A DNA stretch of 64,000 nt from Nitrobacter vulgaris (GCF_002028545.1 NZ_MWPQ01000049.1:186001-250000); one strand, 5' to 3'. Counted from the stretch's first letter, positions 47,689 through 58,376 are shown. Notes: a model not told the origin generated them from the sequence alone. Numbers and translations: made by a program.

Positions 47689-48252
47689 TCAGGCCGACGC
47701 TCCTTTCGCCTTCGGCCGGCGAAGATGTTCATCCAGCCGCGGCATGATCTCGACGAAGTTGCAGGGACGGGTGCGGTAATCAAGCTGGTGCGCGAGGATA
47801 CCGTCCCAGCCGTCCCGGCAGGCGCCCGGGGATCCCGGCAAGCAGAAGATGAAGGTGGAACCTGCGGTGCCGGCGGTTGCGCGGCTCTGGATCGTCGAGG
47901 TGCCGATTTTGGCGTGACTCAGCATGTGGAAAGCGATCGAAAAGCCGTCCATCCGCTTGTCGAATAGCGGCTCGACCGCCTCCGGGGTGACGTCGCGCCC
48001 CGTGAAGCCGGTGCCGCCGGTGGTGATGATGACGTCGATGCCGGGGTCAGCAATCCATCTTTTCATCAGGGTGCGGATCGCCTCGACATCGTCGATGACG
48101 ATCTCGCGCGCGCCGAGCTTGTGACCCGCGACGGTCAGCCGCTCGGACAGCGTCGCACCCGACTTGTCCTCTTCAAGCGAGCGCGTGTCAGAGACGGTCA
48201 GCACCGCGATGTTAAGGGGGACGAAGGGCTTTGTCTCGTCGATGGACGGCAT
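47689..48252 (-). CDS. moaB: Molybdenum cofactor biosynthesis protein MoaB
   Basis: 187 residues from ATG 48252; the longer in-frame reading is discarded. A MoaB/MogA-fold protein that adenylylates molybdopterin. Motifs are LNIAVLTVSDTRSLEEDKSG, quoted by VLTVSDTRSLEEDKSG, the GTGG loop DVIITTGGTGFTGRDVTPEA and GSTFIFCLPGSPGACRDGW. It ends near the radical SAM gene's start (opposite side of the LexA-box gap) and lies downstream of a repeat. Confidence 0.95.
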   Translation of the reverse strand: MPSIDETKPFVPLNIAVLTVSDTRSLEEDKSGATLSERLTVAGHKLGAREIVIDDVEAIRTLMKRWIADPGIDVIITTGGTGFTGRDVTPEAVEPLFDKRMDGFSIAFHMLSHAKIGTSTIQSRATAGTAGSTFIFCLPGSPGACRDGWDGILAHQLDYRTRPCNFVEIMPRLDEHLRRPKAKGASA

Positions 48253-48282
48253 GGCGGTCCCGTGATCAAGGTTCAGCGCGCT

Positions 48283-48416
48283 CCCTCTCCCCGCTCGCGG
48301 GAAGAGGGTTAGGGTGAGGGGCTGCCGACGTTGCAAAGATCCCCTCACCCGAACTGCTCAGGCGCGCATTTGCGCTACCGAGAAGCTCAACCTCCCCCCG
48401 TAACCACGGGGAGAGG
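48283..48416. repeat. Dispersed CCTCTCCCCGC/GGGGAGAGG type repeat
   Basis: CCTCTCCCCGC-TCG-CGGGAAGAGG (48283-48307) is a hairpin, followed by GGTTAGGGTGAGGGG and, after about 90 bases, CCTCCCCCCG...CACGGGGAGAGG. The CTCACCCTAACCCTCTCCCC type repeat is common in many proteobacterial genomes (from memory). A short related stem is found at 58377. It lies between moaB and the YpfJ-like gene. Confidence 0.7.
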
Positions 48417-48444
48417 TAAAAGGAATTGAGCTTTGCCAACACCA

Positions 48445-49368
48445 TTACAAATCGTCCGTCGCGAAGGTGTTGCACGCTTGCACGCTGCCCTGCTGGTAGC
48501 CGATCATGAACCAGCGCTTGCGCTGCGCCGCCGAACCATGCGTGAACGAGTCTGGCACCACGCGGCCAGTCGCCTGACGCTGCAACGTATCGTCGCCGAT
48601 CGCCGTTGCCGTGGTCAACGCAGCGTCAATATCGCCCGGTTCGAGGAAGTTCGGACGCTTCTTCGCCTCACGATTGACCCAAACGCCGGAAAGGCAATCC
48701 GCCTGAAGTTCGACTCTGACCTGCAGTTCGTTCGCCTCTGCCTTGCTGCCGGCCTGCTGCTGCAATCGCGTCACCTTCGGGAGAATGCCGAGCAGGTTCT
48801 GAATGTGATGCCCGGCCTCGTGCGCAATGATGTAAGCAGCGGTGAACCTGCAAGCGCTGCCCGAGCAGCCACGGAAGCGCGTTTCCACCTGTTTGAAGAA
48901 ATTGGTGTCGAGGAAGATCTGCTTGTCCGGCGGGCAATAGAACGGTCCCATCGCGGACTGCGCCATACCGCAGCGACCGCCATTTGTGGCATTGCGGAAC
49001 AGCACGATACGGGGGCCGGAATAATTTTGCCCGCTGGCCTGAAAGATTTCGTGCCAGCGATCGTCGATCTCACCCAACACGCCGGAGATCATCTTGCCCA
49101 TATCGTCGGTCGGCGCACCGGACTTGCCAGGTGACGGGCGGTCGTCCGTCTGATAGCTCGGCGACTGGCCGCCGCCGGTCAGGATCTCCGCACCTCCGAT
49201 GAGGAGGCGCGGATCGATGCCGAATGCATAGCCGACCAGGCCGAGGATGATAATGGTGCCGATGCCGAGGCCGCCGCGTCGACCAAATCCACCGCCTCCT
49301 CCGCCGAATCCGCCATCCTCGCGACGGTCGTCGATGTTGTCGCTCTGGCGAAAATCGTCATCACGCAT
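48445..49368 (-). CDS. ypfJ: YpfJ-like neutral zinc metallopeptidase
   Basis: 307 residues. A Gly-rich N-terminus (RREDGGFGGGGGGFG) precedes one transmembrane helix (GIGTIIILGLVGYAFG, about 33-48). The zinc motif is AYIIAHEAGHHIQNLLG (HExxHH, about 175-191) and the preceding CPPDKQIFLDTNFF is typical of the YpfJ/KPN_02809 family. Substrate unknown. The gene precedes a 539-base gap before ccrM. Confidence 0.92.
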   Translation of the reverse strand: MRDDDFRQSDNIDDRREDGGFGGGGGGFGRRGGLGIGTIIILGLVGYAFGIDPRLLIGGAEILTGGGQSPSYQTDDRPSPGKSGAPTDDMGKMISGVLGEIDDRWHEIFQASGQNYSGPRIVLFRNATNGGRCGMAQSAMGPFYCPPDKQIFLDTNFFKQVETRFRGCSGSACRFTAAYIIAHEAGHHIQNLLGILPKVTRLQQQAGSKAEANELQVRVELQADCLSGVWVNREAKKRPNFLEPGDIDAALTTATAIGDDTLQRQATGRVVPDSFTHGSAAQRKRWFMIGYQQGSVQACNTFATDDL

Positions 49369-49477
49369 GAGGTCCGTCCTCGTGTCCGATCAATCGCTAA
49401 CCTAGCCGCAAGTGGCGGCGCCCAATTCAAATTTTCATCTCGTTATTCAATAGCCTGCCCGGCAACAATTGCCTATA

Positions 49478-49523
49478 GCGTTTTCGAGCGAAGTGACATC
49501 CGGTTCGCGTGAAGAAAACGCGT
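49478..49523. repeat. Dispersed palindromic repeat, family R1
   Basis: GCGTTTTCGAGCGAAGTGAC...GAAGAAAACGCGTC, the same orientation as the copy at 16425, with AATCAAAAAG following. The R1-like segment inside the Rsm22-family gene (59086-59150) shares this TTCGCGTGAAGA...AAAAAG part. Confidence 0.85.
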
Positions 49524-49619
49524 CTAATCAAAAAGATAGTGCCGCTAATTCGAAGTTCGCGACGATAATCTGATGCGAACTTCGGATTCCACGCGGGCAC
49601 CAATGGCTCTATAATTTAA

Positions 49620-51041
<1,422 letters not shown>

Positions 51042-51194
51042 GGCGTTCCGAACGCGCTCCATCCACGCATCGGATAGCCGCGCGGTAAGCGCCAAATCCC
51101 CGGTTGCATTTAATCGAAAAATCCTAGCATGGAATGGCTGCTCGCGGACAGCCAGCCGCGTCCCCAACTCATGCCAAGAACAAAGGGGCTTATG

Positions 51195-51881
51195 ATGCTC
51201 AAGTTCTATTTCAATGGCGCGCCGAACCCCAACAAGGTTGCGCTATTTCTGGAAGAAGCCGGCCTCCCTTTCGAACTCGTGCCGATCGACACCCGCAAGG
51301 GCGACCAGTTCAAGCCGGAATTCCTGAAAGTGAATCCGAACGGCAAAGTACCGGCGATCGACGACGACGGCGTGGTCGTATTCGACAGCAATGCCATCCT
51401 TCTTTACCTCGGCGAAAAGACGGGCAAGTTCATGCCGGACAACACGCCGGCCAATCGCGCGCAACTGCTGTCGTGGATGATGTTCATCGCGAGCGGCCTC
51501 GGGCCGTATTCCGGACAGGCCGTGCATTTCAAGGACTACGCGCCGAAGGGCATGGACTATGCGGTCAACCGCTACCTGTTTGAGGCGCATCGTCACTACA
51601 AGGTTCTCGACGATCATCTCGCGGGCAGCCGCTACATGGTCGGAAACACATATACGATCGTCGATATGGCGTTCTGGGGCTGGGCGCGCATGGCGCCCCG
51701 CATTATCGGCGAGAGCAGCGTCGCCAAATATCCGAACTTCAAGCGGCTGCTCGACGAGGTCTCGGCGCGCCCGGCCGCGGCCAGAGCGAGCGTGCTGAAG
51801 GACAAGTTTACCTTCAAGACCGAAAACGACGAGGACGCTTTGGGCTTCCTGTATCGCCACATGAAGACGAAGGTGGCCTGA
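51195..51881 (+). CDS. Glutathione S-transferase family protein
   Basis: 228 residues from ATG 51195 (AAGGGG upstream; adjacent ATG at 51192). The thioredoxin-fold N-terminus has YFNGAPNPNKVALFLEEA and VNPNGKVPAIDDDG with a following D-S-N-A-I-L-L (substrate-pocket Ser, typical GST core), and the C-terminal helical domain has SRYMVGNTYTIVDMAFWGW, which includes the N-capping box. Role in detoxification or stress inferred; specificity unknown. Terminator follows. Confidence 0.9.
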   Translation: MLKFYFNGAPNPNKVALFLEEAGLPFELVPIDTRKGDQFKPEFLKVNPNGKVPAIDDDGVVVFDSNAILLYLGEKTGKFMPDNTPANRAQLLSWMMFIASGLGPYSGQAVHFKDYAPKGMDYAVNRYLFEAHRHYKVLDDHLAGSRYMVGNTYTIVDMAFWGWARMAPRIIGESSVAKYPNFKRLLDEVSARPAAARASVLKDKFTFKTENDEDALGFLYRHMKTKVA

Positions 51882-51901
51882 TCCGTCGCTTCATGAGGAA
51901 T

Positions 51902-51935
51902 AAAGACCCTTCGGCTCACGCCGGAGGGTCTTTTT
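51902..51935. terminator. Bidirectional terminator between GST and mutY
   Basis: AAAGACCCTTCGG (51902-51914) pairs with CCGGAGGGTCTTT (51921-51933, one G/T pair) around a six-base loop, with A-run and T-run on the outer flanks, so it can work on both strands. The mutY stop codon (ending 51916) lies inside it, so the last mutY codons are part of the terminator. Confidence 0.88.
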
Positions 51936-53139
51936 GTTGCTTGCGGCGGTTTGCAGCTACACTGATTTCCTTATTCTCACCCAAGCCATGCGCAATGACC
52001 TTGCGCATCAGATTGGGCAACGCCTCGTCTTTCAGTCGCGCGATCGGCACCCAGCGCATGCCGTCAGGCATCGCGGTTCGCGCGGTAACGGTTGCGGTAT
52101 AAACCGCAAGCTCCAGCGGAAAATGCGTGAAAACATGCGTGACCGTGCCAGCCTTGCGCTGCCAGCGCGGAGCGCTTTCAAAGCATGGCGCCTGCTTCAG
52201 AGCAGCCACATCATCCTGCGCGGCAAGCCACGTCGATGTCGGAACTTCAGTCATGCCGCCAAGCAGGCCTTTTGCCGGCCGCGTGCGGACCAGCACGTCG
52301 TTGCCACGCCTCACAACGAAGGCCGCGCCGCGCCGCAACTCGCCCGCCTTCTTCGGTACCTTACGAGGGAAGGTCTCCTGATCGCCGCGAGCTCGCGCGG
52401 CACAATCATCGTTCAGCGGACACAGCACGCAGGCAGGCTTCTTCGGCGTGCAAATGGCGGCGCCAAGATCCATCAGCGCCTGCGCGATATCTCCAGCGCG
52501 GCTCTTGCTGTCGCGACCAGCGCGTATTTTCATGTCGCGACCAGCGCAGTTCTTTCCGTCGCGACCGACTCGCGAGGGTCCGAGCAACGTCGCGGCAAGT
52601 GTTTGAATGCGCCGCTTCGCCTTCGGCAACGGCTCGTCCACAGCGAACAGCCGTGTCACAACCCGTTCGATATTGCCGTCGACCGGCATGGTGCGGCGAT
52701 TGAAGGCGATGGCGGCGATCGCCGCCGCGGTATAGGGACCGATCCCCGGCAGCGCCCGTAAGTCCTCTTCCGTATCGGGAAATCGACCGCCGTGATCGCG
52801 CAGCACCGCAACAGCGCAGGCATGAAGATTGCGCGCGCGCGAATAGTAACCGAGCCCGGCCCACATCCGTAAGATATCGTCGAGCGACGCGCGTCCCATC
52901 GCCTCAACGTCCGGCCAGCGCGCCAGAAACTTCTCGAAATAAGGCCCGACCGCCTTCACGGTCGTCTGCTGCAGCATGATCTCGGACAGCCAGATCCGAT
53001 AGGGATCGATAGCCTCGCCGGGCAGCGCGCGCCACGGCAGCCGGCGGCGGTTACGGTCGTACCAGGCCAGCAGCCGCGTGGGACGGCCCGTTGGCGCAGG
53101 AGCTTCCCTTCGCTCGTTGTTTTCCACGGATAGCGCCAT
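51916..53139 (-). CDS. mutY: A/G-specific adenine glycosylase MutY
   Basis: Removes adenine opposite 8-oxoguanine. 407 residues, a bit longer than the usual ~350-390. Catalytic Glu is in WLSEIMLQQT (about 50-59), the helix-hairpin-helix LPGIGPYTAAAIAAI (about 129-143) and Asp of VDGNIERVVTRL (about 150). The 4Fe-4S cluster cysteines are in ICTPKKPACVLCPLNDDC (about 230-247), and a NUDIX-like C-terminal domain follows. Between them (about 189-215) lies an in-frame insert of 8-residue repeats (GRDxKxxA) absent from typical MutY. Confidence 0.95.
   Translation of the reverse strand: MALSVENNERREAPAPTGRPTRLLAWYDRNRRRLPWRALPGEAIDPYRIWLSEIMLQQTTVKAVGPYFEKFLARWPDVEAMGRASLDDILRMWAGLGYYSRARNLHACAVAVLRDHGGRFPDTEEDLRALPGIGPYTAAAIAAIAFNRRTMPVDGNIERVVTRLFAVDEPLPKAKRRIQTLAATLLGPSRVGRDGKNCAGRDMKIRAGRDSKSRAGDIAQALMDLGAAICTPKKPACVLCPLNDDCAARARGDQETFPRKVPKKAGELRRGAAFVVRRGNDVLVRTRPAKGLLGGMTEVPTSTWLAAQDDVAALKQAPCFESAPRWQRKAGTVTHVFTHFPLELAVYTATVTARTAMPDGMRWVPIARLKDEALPNLMRKVIAHGLGENKEISVAANRRKQQKDPPA
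52493..52570. repeat. 24-bp tandem repeat inside mutY
   Basis: Two full 24-base units, GTCGCGACCAGCGC+10 (52510-52533 and 52534-52557), are flanked by partial units (CCAGCGC at 52493, GTCGCGACC at 52558). Being a multiple of 3, they add peptide repeats GRDGKNCA, GRDMKIRA and GRDSKSRA on the mutY strand. The unit contains the palindrome GTCGCGAC. It looks like an intergenic-type repeat expanded in a coding region. Confidence 0.88.
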
Positions 53140-53170
53140 TTACCGACTCGAGGCGTTCGACGACATTCTC

Positions 53171-53262
53171 TCACCGTCATGCCCGCGCCTGTCGCGGGCA
53201 TCCACGTCTTTATTCGTTCCGTACGCGGATGGCTGGAACAAGCCTAGCCATGACGGCATATT
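53171..53262. repeat. Dispersed repeat, family R3, with perfect hairpin
   Basis: ATGCCCGCG (53178-53186) pairs with CGCGGGCAT (53192-53200) around a five-base loop. CACCGTCATGCC at the left and GCCATGACGGCAT at the right are inverse partners. It is related to the elements in the groES-groEL and glcD-glcE spacers. It fills the space between mutY and the DciA-like gene. Confidence 0.75.
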
Positions 53263-53308
53263 TTTCAACCGCATCCCAAATGAGAACCAACATGCTATAA
53301 AAGCGGTG

Positions 53309-53788
53309 ATGTCCAAGCCCGGCCCGATCTCAGCCAAGCCGTTGTCGGCATTGCTCGGTGATGTCTTCTCCGATGCCTATGCGCGGCAGGGATTCGCCTC
53401 ACGCGAACTGGTGACCCGCTGGGCGGAAATCGCCGGACCCGAGATCGCCGCACATTCCGAACCGATGAAGATCCAGTGGCCTCGTCCGATCGAGGGGCAG
53501 AAGCAGGAACCGGCGACGCTGGTATTGCGGGTCGAAGGTCCTGTCGCACTGGAAATCCAGCATTCCTCCGATGTCATTCTGCAAAGGGTCAATCGGTTCT
53601 TCGGCTGGAACGCGGTCGGCCGGCTGGCCTTGCGCCAAGCTCCTTTGTCGCGCAACTCCGTGCGGAATGCCTCACGGCTGCCCGACGCGACGGACGTGGC
53701 ACAGGTGGCGGAAACGCTGTCCTCTATCGAGGACAACGATCTGCGTACGGCGCTGGCGCGACTCGGCGCCTCGATCAAGCGGAATTGA
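53309..53788 (+). CDS. dciA: DUF721 / DciA-like protein
   Basis: 159 residues, start ATG 53309 (AAGCGG upstream). The N-terminus GPISAKPLSALLGDVFSDAYARQGF and RWAEIAGPEIAAHSEPMKI (key part WAEIAGPEIAAHSEP), then TLVLRVEGPVALEIQHSSDVIL, match DUF721; DciA proteins load the replicative helicase DnaB in many bacteria. Its adjacency to mutY, dsbA-like and smc genes is common in relatives (recalled). C-terminus ends DNDLRTALARLGASIKRN. Confidence 0.82.
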   Translation: MSKPGPISAKPLSALLGDVFSDAYARQGFASRELVTRWAEIAGPEIAAHSEPMKIQWPRPIEGQKQEPATLVLRVEGPVALEIQHSSDVILQRVNRFFGWNAVGRLALRQAPLSRNSVRNASRLPDATDVAQVAETLSSIEDNDLRTALARLGASIKRN

Positions 53789-53892
53789 CGCGATGGTGGA
53801 GCACACCGACAGCGCGCCATTGCCACAATTCTGGTTTCAAGCTAGCGAACAATTGTCGTCAGGGCGCTTGCGCCGTTTTCGGGAGAAGACCG

Positions 53893-54555
53893 TTGATCAT
53901 TACGCGCCGCGCCGTTAATGCCGCCCTCGCATTGGGCGGACTCGCCGCCTTCGTAGGTCTTTCGCCATTGCGCCTGATCGGTGAGGCCATGGCCCAGAGC
54001 GCCACCGCCACAGACGTGGCCAAACCCGTTTCGCTGCCGGACATGGCGCTCGGCCCCAAGGACGCCGTCGTCACTATCACCGAATATGCCTCGATGACGT
54101 GCCCGCATTGCTCGCGGTTCGCGGAAGATGTGTTTCCGAAGATCAAGACGGACTATATCGACACCAACAAGATTCGCTATGTGTTCCGCGAGTTTCCGCT
54201 CGACATCAAGGCCGCCGCCGGCGCGATGCTGGCCCGCTGCATCGCCAAGGACGACGCGGGAAAATATTTCGCCGTGATCGATACGCTGTTCAAGTCACAG
54301 GACACATGGACCGGATCAAATACCACGGAATCGCTGAAACTGATCGGCAAGCAGACCGGACTTACGGGAGATGAGGTTGAAAGCTGCCTGAAGGATCAGG
54401 CCTTGCTCGACAAGATCGCGGCCGACCAGAAATACGCCAATGAGGTTTTGAAGGTGAATTCGACACCGACGTTCTTCATTAACGGCGACATGGTGAAGGG
54501 CGAGATCGCATTCGAGGACTTCAAGAAGAAGATCGATCCCTTGTTGAAAAACTGA
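53893..54555 (+). CDS. Periplasmic DsbA-like thiol oxidoreductase
   Basis: 220 residues starting at TTG (MIITRRAVNAALALGG; GGGAG upstream). An N-terminal hydrophobic signal segment with a twin-Arg-like TRRAVNAA (about 4-11) precedes a thioredoxin fold with the redox-active CPHC (Cys70 and Cys73, in SMTCPHCSRFA) and the cis-Pro region VNSTPTFFINGD (about 185-196). It oxidises or isomerises disulfides. Frame is open to the left to 53476, but the signal peptide marks this start. Confidence 0.88.
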   Translation: MIITRRAVNAALALGGLAAFVGLSPLRLIGEAMAQSATATDVAKPVSLPDMALGPKDAVVTITEYASMTCPHCSRFAEDVFPKIKTDYIDTNKIRYVFREFPLDIKAAAGAMLARCIAKDDAGKYFAVIDTLFKSQDTWTGSNTTESLKLIGKQTGLTGDEVESCLKDQALLDKIAADQKYANEVLKVNSTPTFFINGDMVKGEIAFEDFKKKIDPLLKN

Positions 54556-54606
54556 GGGTAGCAAACAAACGTTGGCGGACATCGGCTGAGGTTCCAGGGT
54601 CTTTCC

Positions 54607-54693
54607 ACTTCTGGGGAATCAGAAGCGGAACTTTATGGTTTGATCTGACGCGTTTTCTGCACGCGAACTGATATCCGCTTCGCTCGAAAACGC
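54607..54693. repeat. Dispersed repeat R1 with companion hairpin, upstream of smc
   Basis: CTTCTGGGGAATCAGAAG (54609-54626) is the companion hairpin, and GACGCGTTTTCTGCACGCGAAC...CGCTCGAAAACGC (54647-54693) is the R1 unit. It occupies part of the 305-base dsbA-smc gap (54556-54860); the rest shows no gene. Confidence 0.82.
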
Positions 54694-54860
54694 TATAACC
54701 CCTGCAAAAGCCTTTGGAAAAGCTTGTCTGCGCGGTTGCTCTGGTACGTCGCTATCGCCATTGTCGAACCTCGCGAGGCGCGCGACTCAGGGCTGCTGAC
54801 AGTACGTGTGGTATTGTGGCTGTGGGCTGATTCGCGTCTTGCAAGCACAGTAGAGTGTCC

Positions 54861-57800
54861 ATGAAACTCACGCGCCTTCGCCTTCACGGCTTCAAGTCGT
54901 TCGTTGAACCCACCGATTTCGTGATCGAGCCAGGTCTCACTGGCGTGGTCGGGCCGAACGGTTGCGGCAAGTCCAATCTGGTCGAGGCGCTGCGCTGGGC
55001 CATGGGCGAGACCTCGTACAAATCGCTGCGCGCCGCCGACATGGACGCGGTGATCTTCGCAGGCAGCGGCAACCGTCCGGCGCGTAACCACGCCGAGGTG
55101 GTGATGTCGATCGACAATTCGGATCACTCTGCGCCCTCCGCCCTCAACGATTCCGAAGCGCTAGAGATTTCGCGCCGGATCGAGCGCGAGGCCGGCTCGG
55201 TCTACCGTATCAACGGTAAGGACGTGCGCGCCCGCGACGTGCAGATTCTGTTTGCCGACGCAGCCACCGGCGCGCGCTCTCCGGCGCTGGTGCACCAGGG
55301 CAAGATCGGCGAGATCATCCAGGCTAAACCCGAACAGCGCCGCCGCGTGCTGGAAGACGCCGCCGGCGTGGCCGGCTTGCATGCTCGCCGTCACGAGGCC
55401 GAGTTGCGGCTGAAGGCCGCCGAAACCAACCTCACTCGCGTCGAGGACGTGATTGGCCAACTCGCCGGCCAGATGGAGGGGCTCAAGAAGCAGGCGCGGC
55501 AGGCGATCCGTTATCGGGACGTCGCCGCGAAAGTGCGCAAGGCGGAAGCGATGCTGTTCCACCTGCGCTGGCTCGAAGCTCAGGCCGAGGTGGCGGAAGC
55601 CGCCAGAACCCACGACCTCAATGTCCGCGAGTTGGCCGAACGCACCCGCGAGCAGGCCGAAGCCGCCCGCCTCCAGGCGGAACGCGCCGCCGAACTTCCG
55701 GCGCTGCGCGAGGCGGAAGCCCGCGCCGCCGCCGGTCTGCAGCGCCTTACCAATGCGCGCGAGACGCTGGACCGCGAAGAGGAACGCGCGAAGGAGCGCG
55801 CCGCCGAACTCGATCGGCGGCTGATACAGTTTGCTTCCGATGTCGAGCGCGAGCAGCGACAGTCATCCGACGCCGACGCCGCCTTGCAGCGGCTCGATGT
55901 CGAGGACACCGAGCTGAAGGACGAAATCAAATCACGTGTCGAAACGCGCAGTGGCGTCGATGAACGGGCAGCACAGGCGGAAACCACGCTCGCTGCGGCC
56001 GAAGCCACGTTTGCTGATTTGACACGGGTACTGGCCGACCTCACCGCCAGGCGCACCCAGCTTGAATCGAACGTGCGGACCCATCGCGATCGCCTCGCTC
56101 GCGTCGATCAGCAGATCGCAGACGTGCAGCGCGAGACCGAAGCGCTGGCGCAGCAGACCAGCGGGTTCGGCGATCTCGATGCCCTCACCGCGGCGATCCA
56201 GGGCGCGCAGGAAGCGCTGACGCAATCGGAAACCCTGACTCGCGAGCGCGAGGCCGAACATACCGCCGCACGCAGCCAGCTCGAGGTCGCCCGCTCCGGC
56301 GTCGAAGCGGCGCGCGGACCGCTGCAGGACGCTGACAAGCGCGCGCAGCGGCTCGAGACCGAAGCCAAGACCATCGCCAAGATTCTCAACGGCGAAAGCA
56401 AAAACCTGTGGCCGCCGATCATCGACGGCATCAATGTCGACAAAGGCTACGAGAAGGCGATCGGCGCCGTGCTTGGCGACGACCTCGACGCACCAGTGGA
56501 TCAGTCCGCGCCGATGCGCTGGACCGGGGTGGCCGTCACGGCGGACGATCCGGCGCTGCCCGAAGGCGTGGAATCGCTTGCGGCCCATGTGCAGGCGCCG
56601 CCCGAATTGGCCCGGCGTCTCAAGCAAATCGGCATCGTCGCCAAAGAGCGTGGTGCGGAACTGGTTGCCCATCTGAAGACCGGCCAGCGGCTGGTCTCGC
56701 TCGAAGGCGACGTCTGGCGCTGGGACGGCTTCGTGACCGCGGCCCATGCACCGACCGGCGCGGCGCGCCGCCTCGCCGAGCGCGCGCGGCTGGCCGATAT
56801 CGAGAGCGAGATCGAGCGCGCACGCACCGAGGTCTCCGAACGGCGCCAGGCGCTGGAGACGGCGCAGCAGGCCGTCGCCGCAGCAAGCCAGGCCGTCACC
56901 GCCGCCGCATCGGCTGAGAGCGAGGCGCGCAATGCCTGGCGCGCAGCGCAGCGCGAGGTCGATGCCGCGCGCGAACGTCATGCAAGCGCCGAGCGCGAGA
57001 TCAATCGCCACGCGGCGCGCCGCTCGGCGCTGACCGAAGCGCAAAATCGCCTGACTGCCGACCGCATGGAAGCCGCCGCCGCTCATGAGACGGCGACATC
57101 CGCACTCGGCGAATTGCCGCCGAGCCTGGACACCGAGACCAAACTCGGCGAGGTACGGACAGAAATCGACGGCCATCGACGAGCCGCCGCGCAAGTTCGC
57201 GCCGAGGCGCAAGCGCTCGCACGCGAAGCCGAACTCGCGGATCGCCGCCTGCAGGCGATATCGGCGGAACGTAACGAATGGCAAACCCGTAAGCAAAGTG
57301 CGGCGTCGCAGATCGCGACCATCGAAGCGCGCGTGACCGAGGTCAGAGCCGAGCGCGCGGACCTCGACAACGCGCCGGCGCTGTTTTCAGAGAAGCGTAG
57401 CGCGATCATCAGCGAGATCGAGCACGCCCAAAAGGATCGCCGCGACGCGGCCGATACCCTCGCCGCCGCCGAAGCCGTGATGGCAGAAACCGACCGCGCC
57501 GCGAAAATCTCGCTTGAGTCGCTGTCAAGCGCACGCGAGGCTACGGCGCGCGCCGAAGAGCGGATGGACGGAAGCAAGCGGCGGCTCGAGGATACCGAAC
57601 GCGAAATCCGCGACATGCTCGAGGTCGAACCCGACGCGGTGGCTTCACTGGCCGAAATTCAGTCCGGCGTCGACCTGCCGCCGCTGCCGGAGATCGAGGC
57701 GGATCTCGAAAAGCTGCGCCGCGACCGCGACCGTCTCGGCGCCGTCAACTTGCGCGCCGAGGAGGAATTGCGCGAGGTCGAAACCCAGCATACCTCGCTC

Positions 57801-58367
57801 GCTACCGAGCGCGACGACCTCGTCGAGGCCATCAAGAAGCTGCGCACCGGCATCCAGAGCCTCAACCGCGAGGCGCGGGAGCGGCTTCTGACCTCGTTCG
57901 AGACCGTCAACACCCATTTCAAGCGGCTGTTCATCGATCTGTTCGGCGGCGGCGAGGCCGCGCTGCACCTGATCGAGAGCGACGATCCCCTTGAGGCCGG
58001 CCTCGAGATCATCGCCAAGCCGCCGGGCAAGAAGCCGCAGACGTTGTCGCTGCTCTCGGGTGGTGAACAGGCGCTGACAGCACTGGCGCTGATCTTCGCA
58101 GTGTTCCTCACCAATCCGTCACCGATCTGTGTGCTGGACGAAGTCGACGCGCCGCTCGACGACCACAACGTCGAACGGTTCTGCAATCTCCTGCACGAGA
58201 TGACGTCATCCACGGAGACGCGCTTCATCATCATCACCCACAATCCGATCACCATGGCGCGGATGAACAGGCTGTTCGGCGTCACCATGGCCGAGCGTGG
58301 CGTCTCGCAACTGGTGTCGGTCGATCTTGAAAACGCGGTGAAAATTCTCGACCAGAACGTCGCGTGA
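54861..58367 (+). CDS. smc: Chromosome segregation protein SMC
   Basis: 1168 residues from ATG 54861 (a GTG six bases earlier is possible). Walker A GPNGCGKSNLVEALRWAMG (31-49), then long coiled coils rich in Glu/Ala/Arg (about 160-500 and 640-1000) around a hinge (about 505-640), and the C-terminal ABC signature LSLLSGGEQALTALALI (about 1060-1076) with Walker B CVLDEVDAPLDDHNVERF (about 1089-1106). It drives chromosome compaction and segregation with ScpAB, which are not seen here. Confidence 0.97.
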   Translation: MKLTRLRLHGFKSFVEPTDFVIEPGLTGVVGPNGCGKSNLVEALRWAMGETSYKSLRAADMDAVIFAGSGNRPARNHAEVVMSIDNSDHSAPSALNDSEALEISRRIEREAGSVYRINGKDVRARDVQILFADAATGARSPALVHQGKIGEIIQAKPEQRRRVLEDAAGVAGLHARRHEAELRLKAAETNLTRVEDVIGQLAGQMEGLKKQARQAIRYRDVAAKVRKAEAMLFHLRWLEAQAEVAEAARTHDLNVRELAERTREQAEAARLQAERAAELPALREAEARAAAGLQRLTNARETLDREEERAKERAAELDRRLIQFASDVEREQRQSSDADAALQRLDVEDTELKDEIKSRVETRSGVDERAAQAETTLAAAEATFADLTRVLADLTARRTQLESNVRTHRDRLARVDQQIADVQRETEALAQQTSGFGDLDALTAAIQGAQEALTQSETLTREREAEHTAARSQLEVARSGVEAARGPLQDADKRAQRLETEAKTIAKILNGESKNLWPPIIDGINVDKGYEKAIGAVLGDDLDAPVDQSAPMRWTGVAVTADDPALPEGVESLAAHVQAPPELARRLKQIGIVAKERGAELVAHLKTGQRLVSLEGDVWRWDGFVTAAHAPTGAARRLAERARLADIESEIERARTEVSERRQALETAQQAVAAASQAVTAAASAESEARNAWRAAQREVDAARERHASAEREINRHAARRSALTEAQNRLTADRMEAAAAHETATSALGELPPSLDTETKLGEVRTEIDGHRRAAAQVRAEAQALAREAELADRRLQAISAERNEWQTRKQSAASQIATIEARVTEVRAERADLDNAPALFSEKRSAIISEIEHAQKDRRDAADTLAAAEAVMAETDRAAKISLESLSSAREATARAEERMDGSKRRLEDTEREIRDMLEVEPDAVASLAEIQSGVDLPPLPEIEADLEKLRRDRDRLGAVNLRAEEELREVETQHTSLATERDDLVEAIKKLRTGIQSLNREARERLLTSFETVNTHFKRLFIDLFGGGEAALHLIESDDPLEAGLEIIAKPPGKKPQTLSLLSGGEQALTALALIFAVFLTNPSPICVLDEVDAPLDDHNVERFCNLLHEMTSSTETRFIIITHNPITMARMNRLFGVTMAERGVSQLVSVDLENAVKILDQNVA

Positions 58368-58376
58368 CCTCTTCCT

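Noticed and set aside
53476..53892. N-terminal extension of the DsbA-like protein
   Set aside because: It overlaps the DciA-like gene and would bury the signal peptide; a TTG with a ribosome binding site at 53893 fits better.
55932..57296. A 454-codon open frame opposite smc
   Set aside because: It lies wholly inside smc coiled-coil sequence and has no recognisable protein features.
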